A DNA stretch of 64,000 nt from Comamonadaceae bacterium UBA4962. Its GTDB lineage: Bacteria > Pseudomonadota > Gammaproteobacteria > Burkholderiales > Burkholderiaceae_C. The stretch spans positions 458,875 to 522,874 of the forward strand of contig DHAE01000007.1 of NCBI GenBank assembly GCA_002397315.1, written 5' to 3'. This document shows, one piece after another, positions 52,289 through 63,900 of this stretch (within the stretch, counting starts at the first letter, position 1; every line of letters begins with the position of its first letter). The position numbers and the translations under genes were made by a program. The notes beneath the pieces were generated by a model. The model saw only the letters and a program-made list of their open reading frames with translations. It was not told the DNA's origin and did not search any database.

Positions 52289-55200
52289 TCAATCGAACAG
52301 CGATCCCTGCACGGGCCGCGGCTCTGCGGCCGCGGCCGGAGGCTGCGCCTTTTGCGGCGGCGCCTTCCGGGGCGCCGGGGTGGGCGATGGTAAGGGGTGG
52401 GCGGGCTGGCCGCTGCCAATATCGGGAGAATCCACCTCGACCATCCGGCCGTCGCCGGTCAAGAAGGCCGCGCGCACCATCTCTCCGGGGAATTGCCCCT
52501 GCACCGCGGCCCGGTAGCGGCGCATCTGCTCGACCAGCTCCGCCTGGCGCTCCGGGCTGGCGGCGCTCTTGTAATCCAGCACCCACCATTGGGCGACGCC
52601 CTCGGGGCCCGCAATGCGGCGTACGAGCCGGTCGATGCGCAGCGTCTGGCCACGGTGGACGATGGGTGCCTCGTCCATGGCCGTATCGACCGCATCCGCA
52701 TCCCAGGCCCAGGCGCCCTCGCCGTCCAGGATGCGGGCCGCCATCTCCGCGGCGCGCTCGGCCAGTGCGGCCGGCAGTTCGAAATCCCGCGCGAGTTGCA
52801 GCAGCCGCGCGCGCGGCCAGCGGCCTGTGCGTGCCCGCGCTCCAGCCGACGGAGGGCCGGAGAGGCCCGCCTGCTCCAGCAGTTGGTGCATCGCCTCGCC
52901 CAGGCGCGAGGCAGGTGTGGAAGGAGCACGGCGTTCGCGGGGAAGCTCCGTGGACGCGGCCCGGGCGGTCCAGCCATCGCCGGGCGGCAGGCCGTCCAGC
53001 GACGACGGAGCGGCACCGGCGTCGGCACCCGCGTCGGCATCCGCGACGGCCTGCGCGAGCGCCGCGGCTTCCATGGCACCCCGCCATCCGGGCAGCTCCG
53101 GCAACCAGGCGGTGGCCGCGGCACCGTCGCCCTGCGCCTGCGCTGCGTCCCTCGCGGCATCCGGTGCCCCCGCCACCGGGGGCTCCGGCACGTCCGCCGC
53201 CAGGGGGGCCACGCGGTTCCACCAGCTTCCCGGGGCGGACTGCGGCGCACGCACGCACGACAGCGCCAGGCAATGGCGCGCCCGCGTCATCGCCACGTAC
53301 AGGGTGTTGATTTCCTCGCGCTGGCGCTCGACCTGCTCGGCGGCGAGCGCGTCGGCGGCACTGGGCGGCGGCGAGGATTCGCTCGCCAGAAACACGAAAC
53401 GCCGCGGCGCCGGCAGTTCGCCAGGCCAATCCACCAGCACGCCCATGGTTTCGGCCTTCTGCGCGCGGCCGTCGGTGTCCAGCAGCAGCACGGCGTCGGC
53501 CTCCAGCCCTTTGGCGCCGTGGATGGTCAGCAGGCGCACGGCCTCCGCGTCGACGCGGCCCGGCGCGCGCTGTCCCGGCCGCTTGAGCGCGCGCACGAAG
53601 GCATACGGCGTGAGGTAGCGGCCACCGTCCTGCTGCAGCGCGGACGACAGCAGCGCGCGCAGATTGGCCAGCACACCGGCCCGCAGCGGCGCGGGCGCTG
53701 CCGCCGCATAGCGGGCGAGCACGTCGCGGTGCTGGTAGATCGCATGCAGCGCATCGTGCGGCGGCCACTGCTCCACCCATTGCCGGTAACGCCGCAGATC
53801 GGCGGACAGCCCAGGCACCGCGGCATCCAGCAGCGCATTTTCCGACAGCAGCGCGAACCAGCTCGGCACCGCAGCGATGCCGTCGGGCGCGGGTGTGGCC
53901 CCGCGCTCCCGCTCGGCCGCGCGGCGTGCCTCCGCCACGCGCACCAGCAGGCCGTCCTCCAGGCCGAAGAGCGGGGACCGCAGCGCGCGCGCGAGCGACA
54001 GGTCGTGGCCGGGCGACACCAGTACGTCCAGCAGGGCCACCACGTCCTGCACTTCCGGCGCCTCGCACAGCTCCACCTTCTCGGGCTGCACGCAAGGCAG
54101 GTGCAGGTCGCGCAGGGCGTCCTGCAATGCCGAGAGGCGATCGCGCTTGCGTGCCAGCACCATGATCTGCCGCGCGGGCACGCCGGCCGCGATGCGCTCG
54201 GCCACCCACTGCGCGGCCTGGCGGCACTCCCGCATGCGCAGGGTTTCTTCCGCTTCGTGCCGCGGCTGGGTCAGGCTGTCGCGCCAGGCCAGCGGATCGA
54301 TCGCGGCGGCCTGCGATGCCCCGTCGGCATCCTCGGCCGTATCCGCGTCCTCGATGGGCGGCAGCCGCAGTAGCACGCCGGCATCCTTCGATTCGGTGGT
54401 GTGGTCGCGAAAACCCGCATACTCGTTCTGCGCCTGGGCCGCGCCCATCACGGCATTCACCGCGGCGATCACCTCGGGCGCGTTGCGGCGCGTGTGGTCG
54501 CAGGCCAGCAGGTCGCCGTCCAGCCCCTGCCGAACGAAGGCCTGCGCCGCGCGGAACACCTGCGGCTCGGCACGGCGGAAGCGGTAAATGCTCTGCTTGG
54601 GATCGCCCACGATGAACACACTGGGCGGACGCTGCCCTCCGCCGGAGCCCACATAGCCCGCGAGCCAAGCGTGCAGCGCCTGCCACTGCAGCGGGTTCGT
54701 GTCCTGGAACTCGTCGATCAGCAGATGGCGCACGCGCGCATCCAGGCGCTGCTGCACCCAGCCGCTCAGCACGGGATCGGAGAGCATCACCAGCGCGGTG
54801 CGCTCGACGTCGTTCATGTCCACCCAGCCGCGCTCGCGCTTGAGGGCGCCGAAGGACGCCACGAGCGCCCGGGTGAGCCGCGCCATGCGCTGCTGGTGCT
54901 GCCATGCGCCATGCTGGCGTGCGGCGAGGCAGAGGCGCTGCAGTTCCTCTTCCGCCTCCTGGGCCGCGGCGAACTTTTCGAGGTGGCGCGTGAGGCGGTC
55001 CTCCTTGGCCACGAACAGCGCACGCCGCAGCGCCTCCATCCGCGCCTGCAGGTCGCAGGTATCGCAGAACGCGGCGACGACGGCGGCTGCCGCCTTCTGC
55101 GGCGTCTTCGTGGATTCGGCCGCCAGCGCCGCCGCCCGGCCGAGCCAGCGCGCGCGGCAGTCCTCCGCCGCGAGCGCTTCGGCAGGGTGGGCGAGGCCGG

Positions 55201-55927
55201 CCCATTGCGGCCACTGCGCGTGGAAAGGCGGCACCGAGGCATCGACCACGCCGCCGTCTTCCGCGAGTTCGAACTCCACCCGCTTGGCCAAAGCCGATTC
55301 GAGCGCCTTGCGCGTCTGCGAGCGCCCGTGCTGCGCCACCGATTCGGCGTAATCGGCGCCGAGCCCCGCGTCGGTGGCCACGCGTTGCAGAAATACCGGC
55401 CAGACCTGCCGGACCGCCTCGGCGTCGTCCTCCAGCAGCTCGTAATGGATCGGCAGGCCGCGCGACTGCAGCACGGCCAGCGGCGCGGTGCCGAGCAGCG
55501 CGGCGAACCAGCTGTGGAAGGTGCGGATCTGCACCGGCCGGCCGGACCCCAGCACACGCAGGAACAGGCCCTGCAGCCGTTCGCAGGTGTCGTCCGTCAC
55601 CTCGTGCGACGGAACGCCACGGGCCTCCAGTTCGCGCCGCAGTGCGGGCACTGGCGTATGGGAGAAATCCTCCAGCCATTCCAGCAGGCGCTGGCGCATC
55701 TCGCCCGCCGCCTTCTTGGTGAAGGTGATCGCGAGGATCTCGTGCGGCGCGCAGCCGTCCAGCAGCGCGCGCAGGATGCGCGAGACCAGCATCCAGGTCT
55801 TGCCCGCGCCCGCGCAGGCCTCCACCGCCACGCTGCGCGCGGGGTCGCAGGCCACCGCGTAAAAAGCCTCGCGCTCCACGGGCCGGCCGTTGTGTTCATA
55901 GGCAGCCTGCACACGTATCTCCATCAT
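52289..55927 (-). CDS. UvrD-type helicase-nuclease, AddA/RecB-like
   Basis: A 1212-aa superfamily 1 helicase fused to a C-terminal RecB-type nuclease. Walker A VEACAGAGKTWMLVSRILRA near residue 35, TFTKKAAGEMRQRL near 70 (motif Ia), LLIDEFQDTNPLQW near 405 (motif II), GDPKQSIYRFRRAEP (motif III), LTIHGAKGLEADAVLLLD (motif V) and VAMTRARHCL (motif VI). The nuclease motif WVLDYKSA lies near 1130. It works with the adjacent AddB-like nuclease to process double-strand break ends for recombination. Separated from addB by 248 bp. Confidence 0.92.
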   Translation of the reverse strand: MMEIRVQAAYEHNGRPVEREAFYAVACDPARSVAVEACAGAGKTWMLVSRILRALLDGCAPHEILAITFTKKAAGEMRQRLLEWLEDFSHTPVPALRRELEARGVPSHEVTDDTCERLQGLFLRVLGSGRPVQIRTFHSWFAALLGTAPLAVLQSRGLPIHYELLEDDAEAVRQVWPVFLQRVATDAGLGADYAESVAQHGRSQTRKALESALAKRVEFELAEDGGVVDASVPPFHAQWPQWAGLAHPAEALAAEDCRARWLGRAAALAAESTKTPQKAAAAVVAAFCDTCDLQARMEALRRALFVAKEDRLTRHLEKFAAAQEAEEELQRLCLAARQHGAWQHQQRMARLTRALVASFGALKRERGWVDMNDVERTALVMLSDPVLSGWVQQRLDARVRHLLIDEFQDTNPLQWQALHAWLAGYVGSGGGQRPPSVFIVGDPKQSIYRFRRAEPQVFRAAQAFVRQGLDGDLLACDHTRRNAPEVIAAVNAVMGAAQAQNEYAGFRDHTTESKDAGVLLRLPPIEDADTAEDADGASQAAAIDPLAWRDSLTQPRHEAEETLRMRECRQAAQWVAERIAAGVPARQIMVLARKRDRLSALQDALRDLHLPCVQPEKVELCEAPEVQDVVALLDVLVSPGHDLSLARALRSPLFGLEDGLLVRVAEARRAAERERGATPAPDGIAAVPSWFALLSENALLDAAVPGLSADLRRYRQWVEQWPPHDALHAIYQHRDVLARYAAAAPAPLRAGVLANLRALLSSALQQDGGRYLTPYAFVRALKRPGQRAPGRVDAEAVRLLTIHGAKGLEADAVLLLDTDGRAQKAETMGVLVDWPGELPAPRRFVFLASESSPPPSAADALAAEQVERQREEINTLYVAMTRARHCLALSCVRAPQSAPGSWWNRVAPLAADVPEPPVAGAPDAARDAAQAQGDGAAATAWLPELPGWRGAMEAAALAQAVADADAGADAGAAPSSLDGLPPGDGWTARAASTELPRERRAPSTPASRLGEAMHQLLEQAGLSGPPSAGARARTGRWPRARLLQLARDFELPAALAERAAEMAARILDGEGAWAWDADAVDTAMDEAPIVHRGQTLRIDRLVRRIAGPEGVAQWWVLDYKSAASPERQAELVEQMRRYRAAVQGQFPGEMVRAAFLTGDGRMVEVDSPDIGSGQPAHPLPSPTPAPRKAPPQKAQPPAAAAEPRPVQGSLFD

Positions 55928-56175
55928 GGGTGTCCATCACTGCGGCAATCGCCCACGCTTGCGGCGCTTGGGATCGGCGCAACCCCGGCCAGCAGACGCC
56001 GCGCAAGGGCCGCCCCGCCGCGCTGGCGTCGTCCTCCTGCCCGCGAAGCGCAGCGTAGCGAGAGCGGGGGCTGAGGGCCGCGGCTCCGAGCCTGCTGGCG
56101 CAGGGTCGGACGTGTCCGAAGGGCTGTCGCCTCTGGCGGCTGCGCGGAGGCGCGCAGCGACTCAGGGGGGTGGTC
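55928..56175. other. Non-coding spacer between addB and addA
   Basis: A 248-bp GC-rich spacer between two genes expected to be one operon. It contains GAAGCGCAGCGTAGCGAGAG and then a GCGGGGGC tract and CTGTCGCCTCTGGCGGCTGC, with small internal repeats, a composition typical of dispersed intergenic repeats in Comamonadaceae. No gene is supported in it. Confidence 0.4.
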
Positions 56176-58866
56176 CTATTCACTCCAGAAATCCTTCCGG
56201 CACAGCCCGCGGGCGGCGCAGTAGTCGCACACGGCGCCCTCGCCGAGCGCCGGCATGGGCGCGCCTTCCGCGATGCGCGCGAAATCGTGCAGGATGCCTT
56301 CGACCAGTTGGTCGCGCAGGGCCACCACGTCCTCTTGCTCGAAGCTGCGGGTCTCGCCGCGCTCGCCGACGTTCACGTAGAGCGCGCGCAGCGTGTCGTC
56401 GCCGAGCAGGGCGGCATAGAAAGCGAGCTGCGTGTCCTCCGTGCCGGCGGTGATGCGTCGGCGCGTCGCCGACTCGCCCTCGGTCTTGTAGTCGATCACC
56501 ATCACCGAAGGCGGCTCGCCCGGCATGGCGCTGCGTACCGCATCCACGCGGTCGAGCGTGCCGATCAGCTCCAACGCCCCCAGCGGCTGCACGCAGCGGC
56601 GCTCGGCCTCGCGGAATCGCGCGCCCTGGGCCTCGTGGTCCGCCAGCCAGCGCAGATACCCTTCGCGCAGCGCCGGCCAACCGGCCGAGAACGGAAGGAA
56701 CTCGGCAGGCGAGAGGCGCTGCGCGCGCGTGGTGGCTTCGGCGGCGGCATCCAGCAGCGTGCGCCGCACGGCTTCCTCCTCCACGGGCGCATCCCGCAGG
56801 GTCTCGTGGAAGCGCTGCAGCACCGCATGCAGCCAATTGCCGAAATCGCGTTTGTCCACCTCGGCGCCCAGTTCGTCGGATTCCTGCAGGCCCAGCAGCC
56901 GCAGCGCGAAGAACCGGTAGGGGCAGTGGCGCAGGTCGGAATACGCGGACGACGAGAGCCGCACCAGCGGCAGCGCATCGCCCCGCGGCAGCGGCCTCGC
57001 AACGGCCGTCAGCGGCACCTCCCGCGGCTCCCGCGGATCGGAGGCATGGCGGCCGGCGCCCGTGGCCTGCATCGCGAGCACGAGCGGGCTGGCCAGCAGC
57101 GGTTCGCCGCCCTCGTCGCCTGCGCGCCAGAGCACGTCCACGTGCGGCACCGAAAGTGCATGCTCCCAGGCGGCGCGCTGGGCGGCTTCCAGTGCCGCCC
57201 GCTGCGGCAGGCCCAGCTGGCTGCGTTGCTCCGTCGTCCAGGCGCCCGGCGGCTCCGGCGCGGCCTGCAGCCGCTTTTCGTCGCAACCGGCCGCCACCAG
57301 CGCGGCGAACGGACGCGCCAGCAGTTGCGGCAACGGCACCACCACCACGTCGGGCGTGCCATCGCCATCGAATTCCGGGCGGAACCGGCCGGCTTCGAGC
57401 ACTTCGTCCACCCAGTGGGCGAACTCCGCCAGGCTCATGGGCCGGCCGGACGCATCCAGCCGCCGCCACTCGGCCTCCTGCGCGAGGTCGAGCCGCAGCT
57501 CGGCCAGCACGCGCAGCCCGGCCGCATCGGCTTCCAGGCGTTCCCACTGGCCGGTGGCCTGCAGCAGCGAACGCAGGGCCAGGAGCCAGGCCGGAAGGTC
57601 GCGCGGGGCCTGCAGCGTGCCGCGCCATGCCTCCGCCTGCCGCACCAGCGCGCGCCAGCCGTCGGCGGGAGCGGCTTCGTCGATCGACGCCCCGGTGCCC
57701 AGGGAAGCGGTCGCATCGACCGCATCGGCGCCCGCGAGCCCGGCGCCCCGCAGCGCGGCCGTCCACTCGCTGCTGCCGTTGCGGCGCAGCCAGCGCTCGG
57801 CCTGCCGCAGGGCCTCGGCCTCCGCCACCGGAACGTGCTTGAGCCAGTCGAGCACCGCATCGCCCGAGGCATGCGCACGGCATGCCCGCAGCGCCGCCAT
57901 CACGTGCGCGCCCGCACGGGTGGTGGAGAGCGTCCAGCCGTTCTCGTCGTGCACGGCCACGCCGCGACCGGACAGCAACGCGCTGACGCGGCGCGTCAAG
58001 GCACGGTCGATCGCGGCCAGCGCCACGGGTGTGCGCCCTTCGCCCACGTGCCGCAGCACACAGGCGGCGGCACGCTGCGCTTCGTCCTCCGCATCGGAGG
58101 CGGCATGGAAGGCGATGTCTCCCGCTGTCACCTGCACGCCGTCGGCGGAAACACCGCCCTCCCCCGTGTACGCACCGGTGCCGGTGCCGGTGCCGATACC
58201 AGCAGCCGGCAGCGGCACCGCGCACGCGCCCTGCTCGCCCCAGAGCGCGCACAGCGCATGCGCCAGCGGATCGGGCTGGAAGCCGTCGAGCACCACCAGG
58301 GCCGGGGTCGCGCGGCGCACCTGCGGCTCGAACAGCACGTCGGTCGCGTGCCGCGTGGCGAGCGCCCATTCGAGTGCGATGCGCGCCACGGCCGCCTCGT
58401 AGCGCAGGGCGACGCCCTCGCCGGCCGGTGCCAGCAGCGCGCGGGCCTCGGCCGCCCAGGCCTCGCGCCTCTCCGGCGGCACCGCGGCCACCGCCGGGGC
58501 CAGCTGGCAGGCGGCTTCGAGCAACGGAGTGGCCAGCACGTCGCGGTGCTCGCCCAGGCCGGCCCGGTCGAGCAGCGAGCGCGCGGTGAGCGTGTCTCGC
58601 GCCGTGTCGCGGGCGAGATCGTCCCCCTCGGGCACGAACGGCGCGATGCGCGCGGCCCAGTTGCGCGTGGTTTCGAACCGGGGGGCGAATCCGTCGGGGT
58701 AGGCCCGCGCCCAGCGCCGCTGGGCCTCGCCCATGAGCTGCGCATAGGGAACGAGCACCACGACGGCGCCGGCCGGCACGCGCGCGGCGCGCACGAGCGC
58801 CTGCACCCGGCCGAGCACGGCCTTCCAGGCGGCATCCCGCACATCGGCTTTCGCTATGACTGTCAT
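56176..58866 (-). CDS. PD-(D/E)XK nuclease, AddB-like
   Basis: An 896-aa protein with a degenerate helicase fold in the N-terminal two-thirds and a C-terminal RecB-family nuclease. VMVIDYKTEGES near residue 800 is the nuclease motif. Four Cys (HCPYRFFALRLLGL near 640, and CDYCAARGLCRKDFW at the end) fit the iron-sulfur cluster of AddB-type nucleases. The ATG at 58866 starts MTVIAKADVRDAAW; an ATG seven codons earlier is possible. It is the partner of the AddA-like protein. Confidence 0.88.
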   Translation of the reverse strand: MTVIAKADVRDAAWKAVLGRVQALVRAARVPAGAVVVLVPYAQLMGEAQRRWARAYPDGFAPRFETTRNWAARIAPFVPEGDDLARDTARDTLTARSLLDRAGLGEHRDVLATPLLEAACQLAPAVAAVPPERREAWAAEARALLAPAGEGVALRYEAAVARIALEWALATRHATDVLFEPQVRRATPALVVLDGFQPDPLAHALCALWGEQGACAVPLPAAGIGTGTGTGAYTGEGGVSADGVQVTAGDIAFHAASDAEDEAQRAAACVLRHVGEGRTPVALAAIDRALTRRVSALLSGRGVAVHDENGWTLSTTRAGAHVMAALRACRAHASGDAVLDWLKHVPVAEAEALRQAERWLRRNGSSEWTAALRGAGLAGADAVDATASLGTGASIDEAAPADGWRALVRQAEAWRGTLQAPRDLPAWLLALRSLLQATGQWERLEADAAGLRVLAELRLDLAQEAEWRRLDASGRPMSLAEFAHWVDEVLEAGRFRPEFDGDGTPDVVVVPLPQLLARPFAALVAAGCDEKRLQAAPEPPGAWTTEQRSQLGLPQRAALEAAQRAAWEHALSVPHVDVLWRAGDEGGEPLLASPLVLAMQATGAGRHASDPREPREVPLTAVARPLPRGDALPLVRLSSSAYSDLRHCPYRFFALRLLGLQESDELGAEVDKRDFGNWLHAVLQRFHETLRDAPVEEEAVRRTLLDAAAEATTRAQRLSPAEFLPFSAGWPALREGYLRWLADHEAQGARFREAERRCVQPLGALELIGTLDRVDAVRSAMPGEPPSVMVIDYKTEGESATRRRITAGTEDTQLAFYAALLGDDTLRALYVNVGERGETRSFEQEDVVALRDQLVEGILHDFARIAEGAPMPALGEGAVCDYCAARGLCRKDFWSE

Positions 58867-58869
58867 AGC
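58853..58869. promoter_or_regulatory. 17-bp palindrome over the addB start codon
   Basis: GCTATGAC-T-GTCATAGC, a perfect 8-bp inverted repeat that includes the addB ATG. It lies in the divergent trxA/addB region and could be a repressor site or merely codon coincidence. Confidence 0.4.
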
Positions 58870-58983
58870 GGCGGAGTCGCCGCCCATCACATCGAACGGG
58901 GAATGTCTTTCTGTCACAATCCCACCACTGTATCCGCACCCACCCACAACCCGATTCCCTTTCGCATCCTCGAGGAAAGCGCC

Positions 58984-59316
58984 ATGGCCAGCGAACTGAT
59001 CAAACACATCTCCGACGCCAGCTTCGAAGCCGACGTGCTGCAACCCGGCACCACGGTCCTGGTGGACTACTGGGCCGAATGGTGCGGCCCCTGCAAGATG
59101 ATCGCCCCGATCCTCGACGAGGTGGCCGGCGCCTACCAGGGCAAGCTCACCGTGGCCAAGATGAACGTGGACGAGAACCGCGAAGTGCCCGCCAAGTTCG
59201 GCATCCGCGGCATTCCCACGCTGATGCTGTTCAAGGACGGCCAGTTGGCAGCCACCAAGGTCGGCGCCATGAGCAAGGCCCAGCTGACGTCCTTCATCGA
59301 CCAGCAGATCGGCTGA
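58984..59316 (+). CDS. trxA: Thioredoxin 1
   Basis: A 110-aa cytosolic disulfide reductase. The classic active site WAEWCGPCKMIAP is near residue 30, and cis-Pro GIRGIPTLMLFKDG near 75. GAGGAAA lies eight bases before the ATG. The preceding long open frame on this strand is a shadow of addB. It is divergent from addB and upstream of rho, the common trxA-rho arrangement of proteobacteria. Confidence 0.96.
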   Translation: MASELIKHISDASFEADVLQPGTTVLVDYWAEWCGPCKMIAPILDEVAGAYQGKLTVAKMNVDENREVPAKFGIRGIPTLMLFKDGQLAATKVGAMSKAQLTSFIDQQIG

Positions 59317-59632
59317 CCGCGCCTGTCTGAACCCGGCGCGGAACGGGCCCTCCGCCCCGCCCGCCGCCGGTGGTTCCCGCCTCCGTGCTCCCTCGCACCG
59401 CAGCGCATTCCCCTCTCCGGCTCGCGCAGACATCGGCACATCCGCGCCGGCTGCTGCGAAGACCCCGATGAGCAGGCATCTTTTCCTGTCATAATCCCTC
59501 CAGATCACCGGGTCGGCCCAGCCAAGGCACCCCGTCGCAGATCCCCCAGACCCGCCGAGACGCCATGAGCAGTCCGCACGGCATGCGGTCTCCCTCCCTG
59601 ATTTCTATTCACTCCGTTCCGGAGTCACCCCC
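59317..59632 (+). other. trxA-rho intergenic region / rho leader
   Basis: About 316 bp without a gene. It holds CATAAT at 59490-59495, a plausible -10 box for rho, and a pyrimidine-rich tract (CTCCCTCCCTGATTTC) before the rho start. Rho genes often have a long autoregulated leader; nothing more can be read from the sequence. Confidence 0.5.
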
Positions 59633-60895
<1,263 letters not shown>

Positions 60896-60926
60896 TCCGC
60901 GCCACGCATCCCTGCGAAGGGCCCCG

Positions 60927-60959
60927 AGGCCCCGCCACGGCAACGCGGCGGGGCCTTTT
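60927..60959 (+). terminator. Intrinsic terminator of rho
   Basis: AGGCCCCGCC (60927-60936), 10-nt loop, GGCGGGGCCT (60947-60956), then a short T-run, 31 bp after the rho stop. It is a perfect 10-bp GC-rich stem. Confidence 0.9.
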
Positions 60960-60982
60960 CGCATCCCGCCCCCGGACTGGAG

Positions 60983-63900
60983 TCAGCTGCCGCTGCCGCT
61001 GTTGCCGCCGGTGGTCACGGCGAAGCGGCGCTCCAGCGCGCTGTAACCCAGGCCCACACCTTTGCGCACGCGGATCTGCACGGGGATGCGGTCCTTCACC
61101 GCCTCCACGTGGCTGATGATGCCGATCGCCTTGCCGCCGGACTGCAGGCTGTCCAGCGCATCGAGCGCGATCTCCAGCGTGTCCGGGTCCAGCGTGCCGA
61201 AGCCTTCGTCGAGGAACAGCGAATCGATGCGGGTCTTGTGGCTCACGAGGTCGGAGAGCGCCAGCGCCAGCGCCAGGCTCACGAGGAAGCTCTCGCCTCC
61301 CGACAGCGTGCGCGTGTCGCGCGCCACGTCGGCCTGCCAAGTGTCGACCACCTCCATTTCGAGTTCGCCCCCGGCGCGGCGGGCGAGTTGGTAGCGGCCA
61401 TGCAGCCGCTGCAGCCGCAGGTTGGCCAGGTGCACGAGGTGGTCCAGCGTCAGCCCTTGGGCGAACTTGCGGTACTTGGCGCCGTCGGCCGAGCCGATCA
61501 GGCCGTTCAGGTGCTGCCACGCATCGGCATCGGCCTCCAGTGCCGCGATGTCCGTGAGCAGCGCCTGCAGGCCCTCGCGCCGGCGCGCGTCCTCCCGCAG
61601 ACGCCCCGCGATCTCGCCCTGGCGCTGCACGGCCTGCGTGCCCTGCACTTCCAGGTCGGCCAGCTCGGTTTCCACCTCCGGCAAGGGGCGGTCCGACAAC
61701 GGCGTGGACAGCAGCGCGTCCAGGGCCTGTGCGGCTTCGCGGTGCAGCGCCTGTGCGGCGGTGAGCGCCTGCCGGGCGCTTTCCACGCCCTCCTGCAGGG
61801 CGTGCCGCTCGGCGGGCTCCATTCGCGCTGCGAGGAAGTCTTCAACATCCGTGAAAGGACTTTCCGCCAGCGCGGTTTCCCAGGCGGCTGCCCTGCGCTC
61901 CGCCTCTTCGGCGGCCACGGCATGGGCCTGCTGCTGCGCATCGCGCGTGCCGGCCAGGGTGGCCAGGGCCGCGGCATGGGTCTGCACTGCCTGTGCCGCT
62001 TGCTGCAGCAGATCCTCCAGCCGCTCGGGCGCCATCCCTTGGCCGTCCGGATGCTCGACGCCCTCGTCCCGTACGGGATTGCCTTCCGAGGCCACGGGCA
62101 GCGCATCCCGGCGCTGCGCCCACTGTTGTGCCATGGCCTCCGCATGTTCCGCCCTCTGCTGCTGCACCGGCAACTGCGCCAGCAGGGTCTGGCGGCGGGC
62201 GCAGTCGGCCTGCCAGGCCTCCAGTTCACGCGTCCGCTCCTGCAGCCAGCGCCCCGGCTGCGCGGGCAGTTCGTACCCGTGGTCGGCGAGTTCCTGCGCC
62301 AGTTCGCTCTCCATGCCCTTCAAGTCCGACGCCAGCCGATCGAGCGCTTCCGCCTGCGACTGCAGTTGCTGCTTCTGGGCCTGGAGGTCCCGCTCCGCCA
62401 GCGCCAACGCCTGCCGCGCCGCGCCGGCATCGCGCTCGGCCTGCTGCAGCGCGCGTTGCGCCGCTTCGCCGCGCTCGCGTGCCCGGGCGAGGTCAGCGCC
62501 GTGGGCCTGCACCTCGCCGGCCGTCTGGGTATGCCGGCGCTGTGCGTCCTCCAGCAACGCGCTGTCGGAGCGGTCGGCGGGCCACTCCAGGGCCGCACAC
62601 AGGGTCTGCCAGCGGTCCTGCAGCTCTGCCACCGCGCGCTCGCCGGCCGCTGCGTCCTCCTCGGCGCGGGTCTGCTTCGCGTGCAGTGCGGCCAACGTGG
62701 CTTCGGACTGCCGCCGCTCGTCGGCGATGGCGTCCAGCGAGCGCCTTGCGCTCTCCAGCGCCGCCTCGGTCGCGGAAACGTCCAGGGCTTCGTAGGCCGC
62801 CAGGGCCGGATGTTCGGTGGCACCGCAGAGCGGGCAGGGTTCACCGTGCCGCAGTTGCTGCCGATGGGCTTCCAGCGACTGGATGCGCCGCTCCTGCGCG
62901 AGCAGGCGTTCCTGGTCGCGCATGCGCTGCTGGCCATCGGCATGCCGCGTGGCGAGCCGATCCAGCGATGCCGCGAGTGCAACCACCTGCGCTTGACGCT
63001 CCGACTGCTCCGCCGATCGCCGTGCCTGTTCCACCCGCTGTGCGGCGATGCGCTCCTGGCACTCCCGCGCCTGCACCCAGAGATGTCCTTGCCTGGCGAG
63101 TCGCAACGGCTCTTCGCGCCAATAGGTCTCATCGCGTCCCGCCAGGCGTTCCAGGTAGGCGCCGCGGGCCTGCTCCGCGGCCGCCTGTGCACCGGCCTGC
63201 ACGGCATCGGCCTGCCGCGCGGTCTCGCCCGCGGCCTGCAGCAGCCGTTCCTGCTCGGCGCACCGGTCTGCCGTTTCCTGCCGCTGTGTCTGTGTCCGAC
63301 CGATCTCTTCCTGCAGCCGGGCCCGGGCCTGGAAGCGGCTTCGCCAGTCGCCCAGCCGCTCGGCGAGCGCCGCATGGCGCGGATCGTCGATGCCCCCGGC
63401 CTCCAATGCCGCGAGGGCTTCGCGGCCCGCCTGCCACTCGCCGAGCCGCAGCACCGCCAGATGCCTGCTCGCCACGGCCGCGCGGCCCAGCGCCCGGGCA
63501 TGCGCCACAGCGGCTTCGGCCAGCCGGCCGGTACCCTCCCGCAGCCGCAGGGCGGCGGTGGCCTCGGCCTGCTGCGCCGATTGCCACGCCGCGTGAACGG
63601 GCGACAGGCGCATGGCCGGCTCCGCACGCCGCAGGCGCTGTACATCGGCATCCCGCGCGGCCCAGGCACCTTCTGCCGCGATGGCATCCGCTTGTGCAGC
63701 GGCGCTGCGCTGCCGCGCCCGCTCCACCGCACCGAACCAGTCACGCTCCTTCTCGGCGGCGGCGCGCCGGGCGCGGAGAGAGCGCAACTGCGCCTCCAGG
63801 CCCGCCGCCTCCTGCTCCAATGTGCCGCGGGCCGTGGCGTCCAGTAGCTCGACGCCTCCGGCCCGGGCGCGCGCCGCCTCCAGCGCGGTCCTCGCGTCGC

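Noticed and set aside
56170..58983. Long plus-strand frame that runs into trxA, as if a giant fusion
   Set aside because: The part before 58984 is antisense to addB and has no protein-like pattern; trxA has its own ATG and ribosome-binding site.
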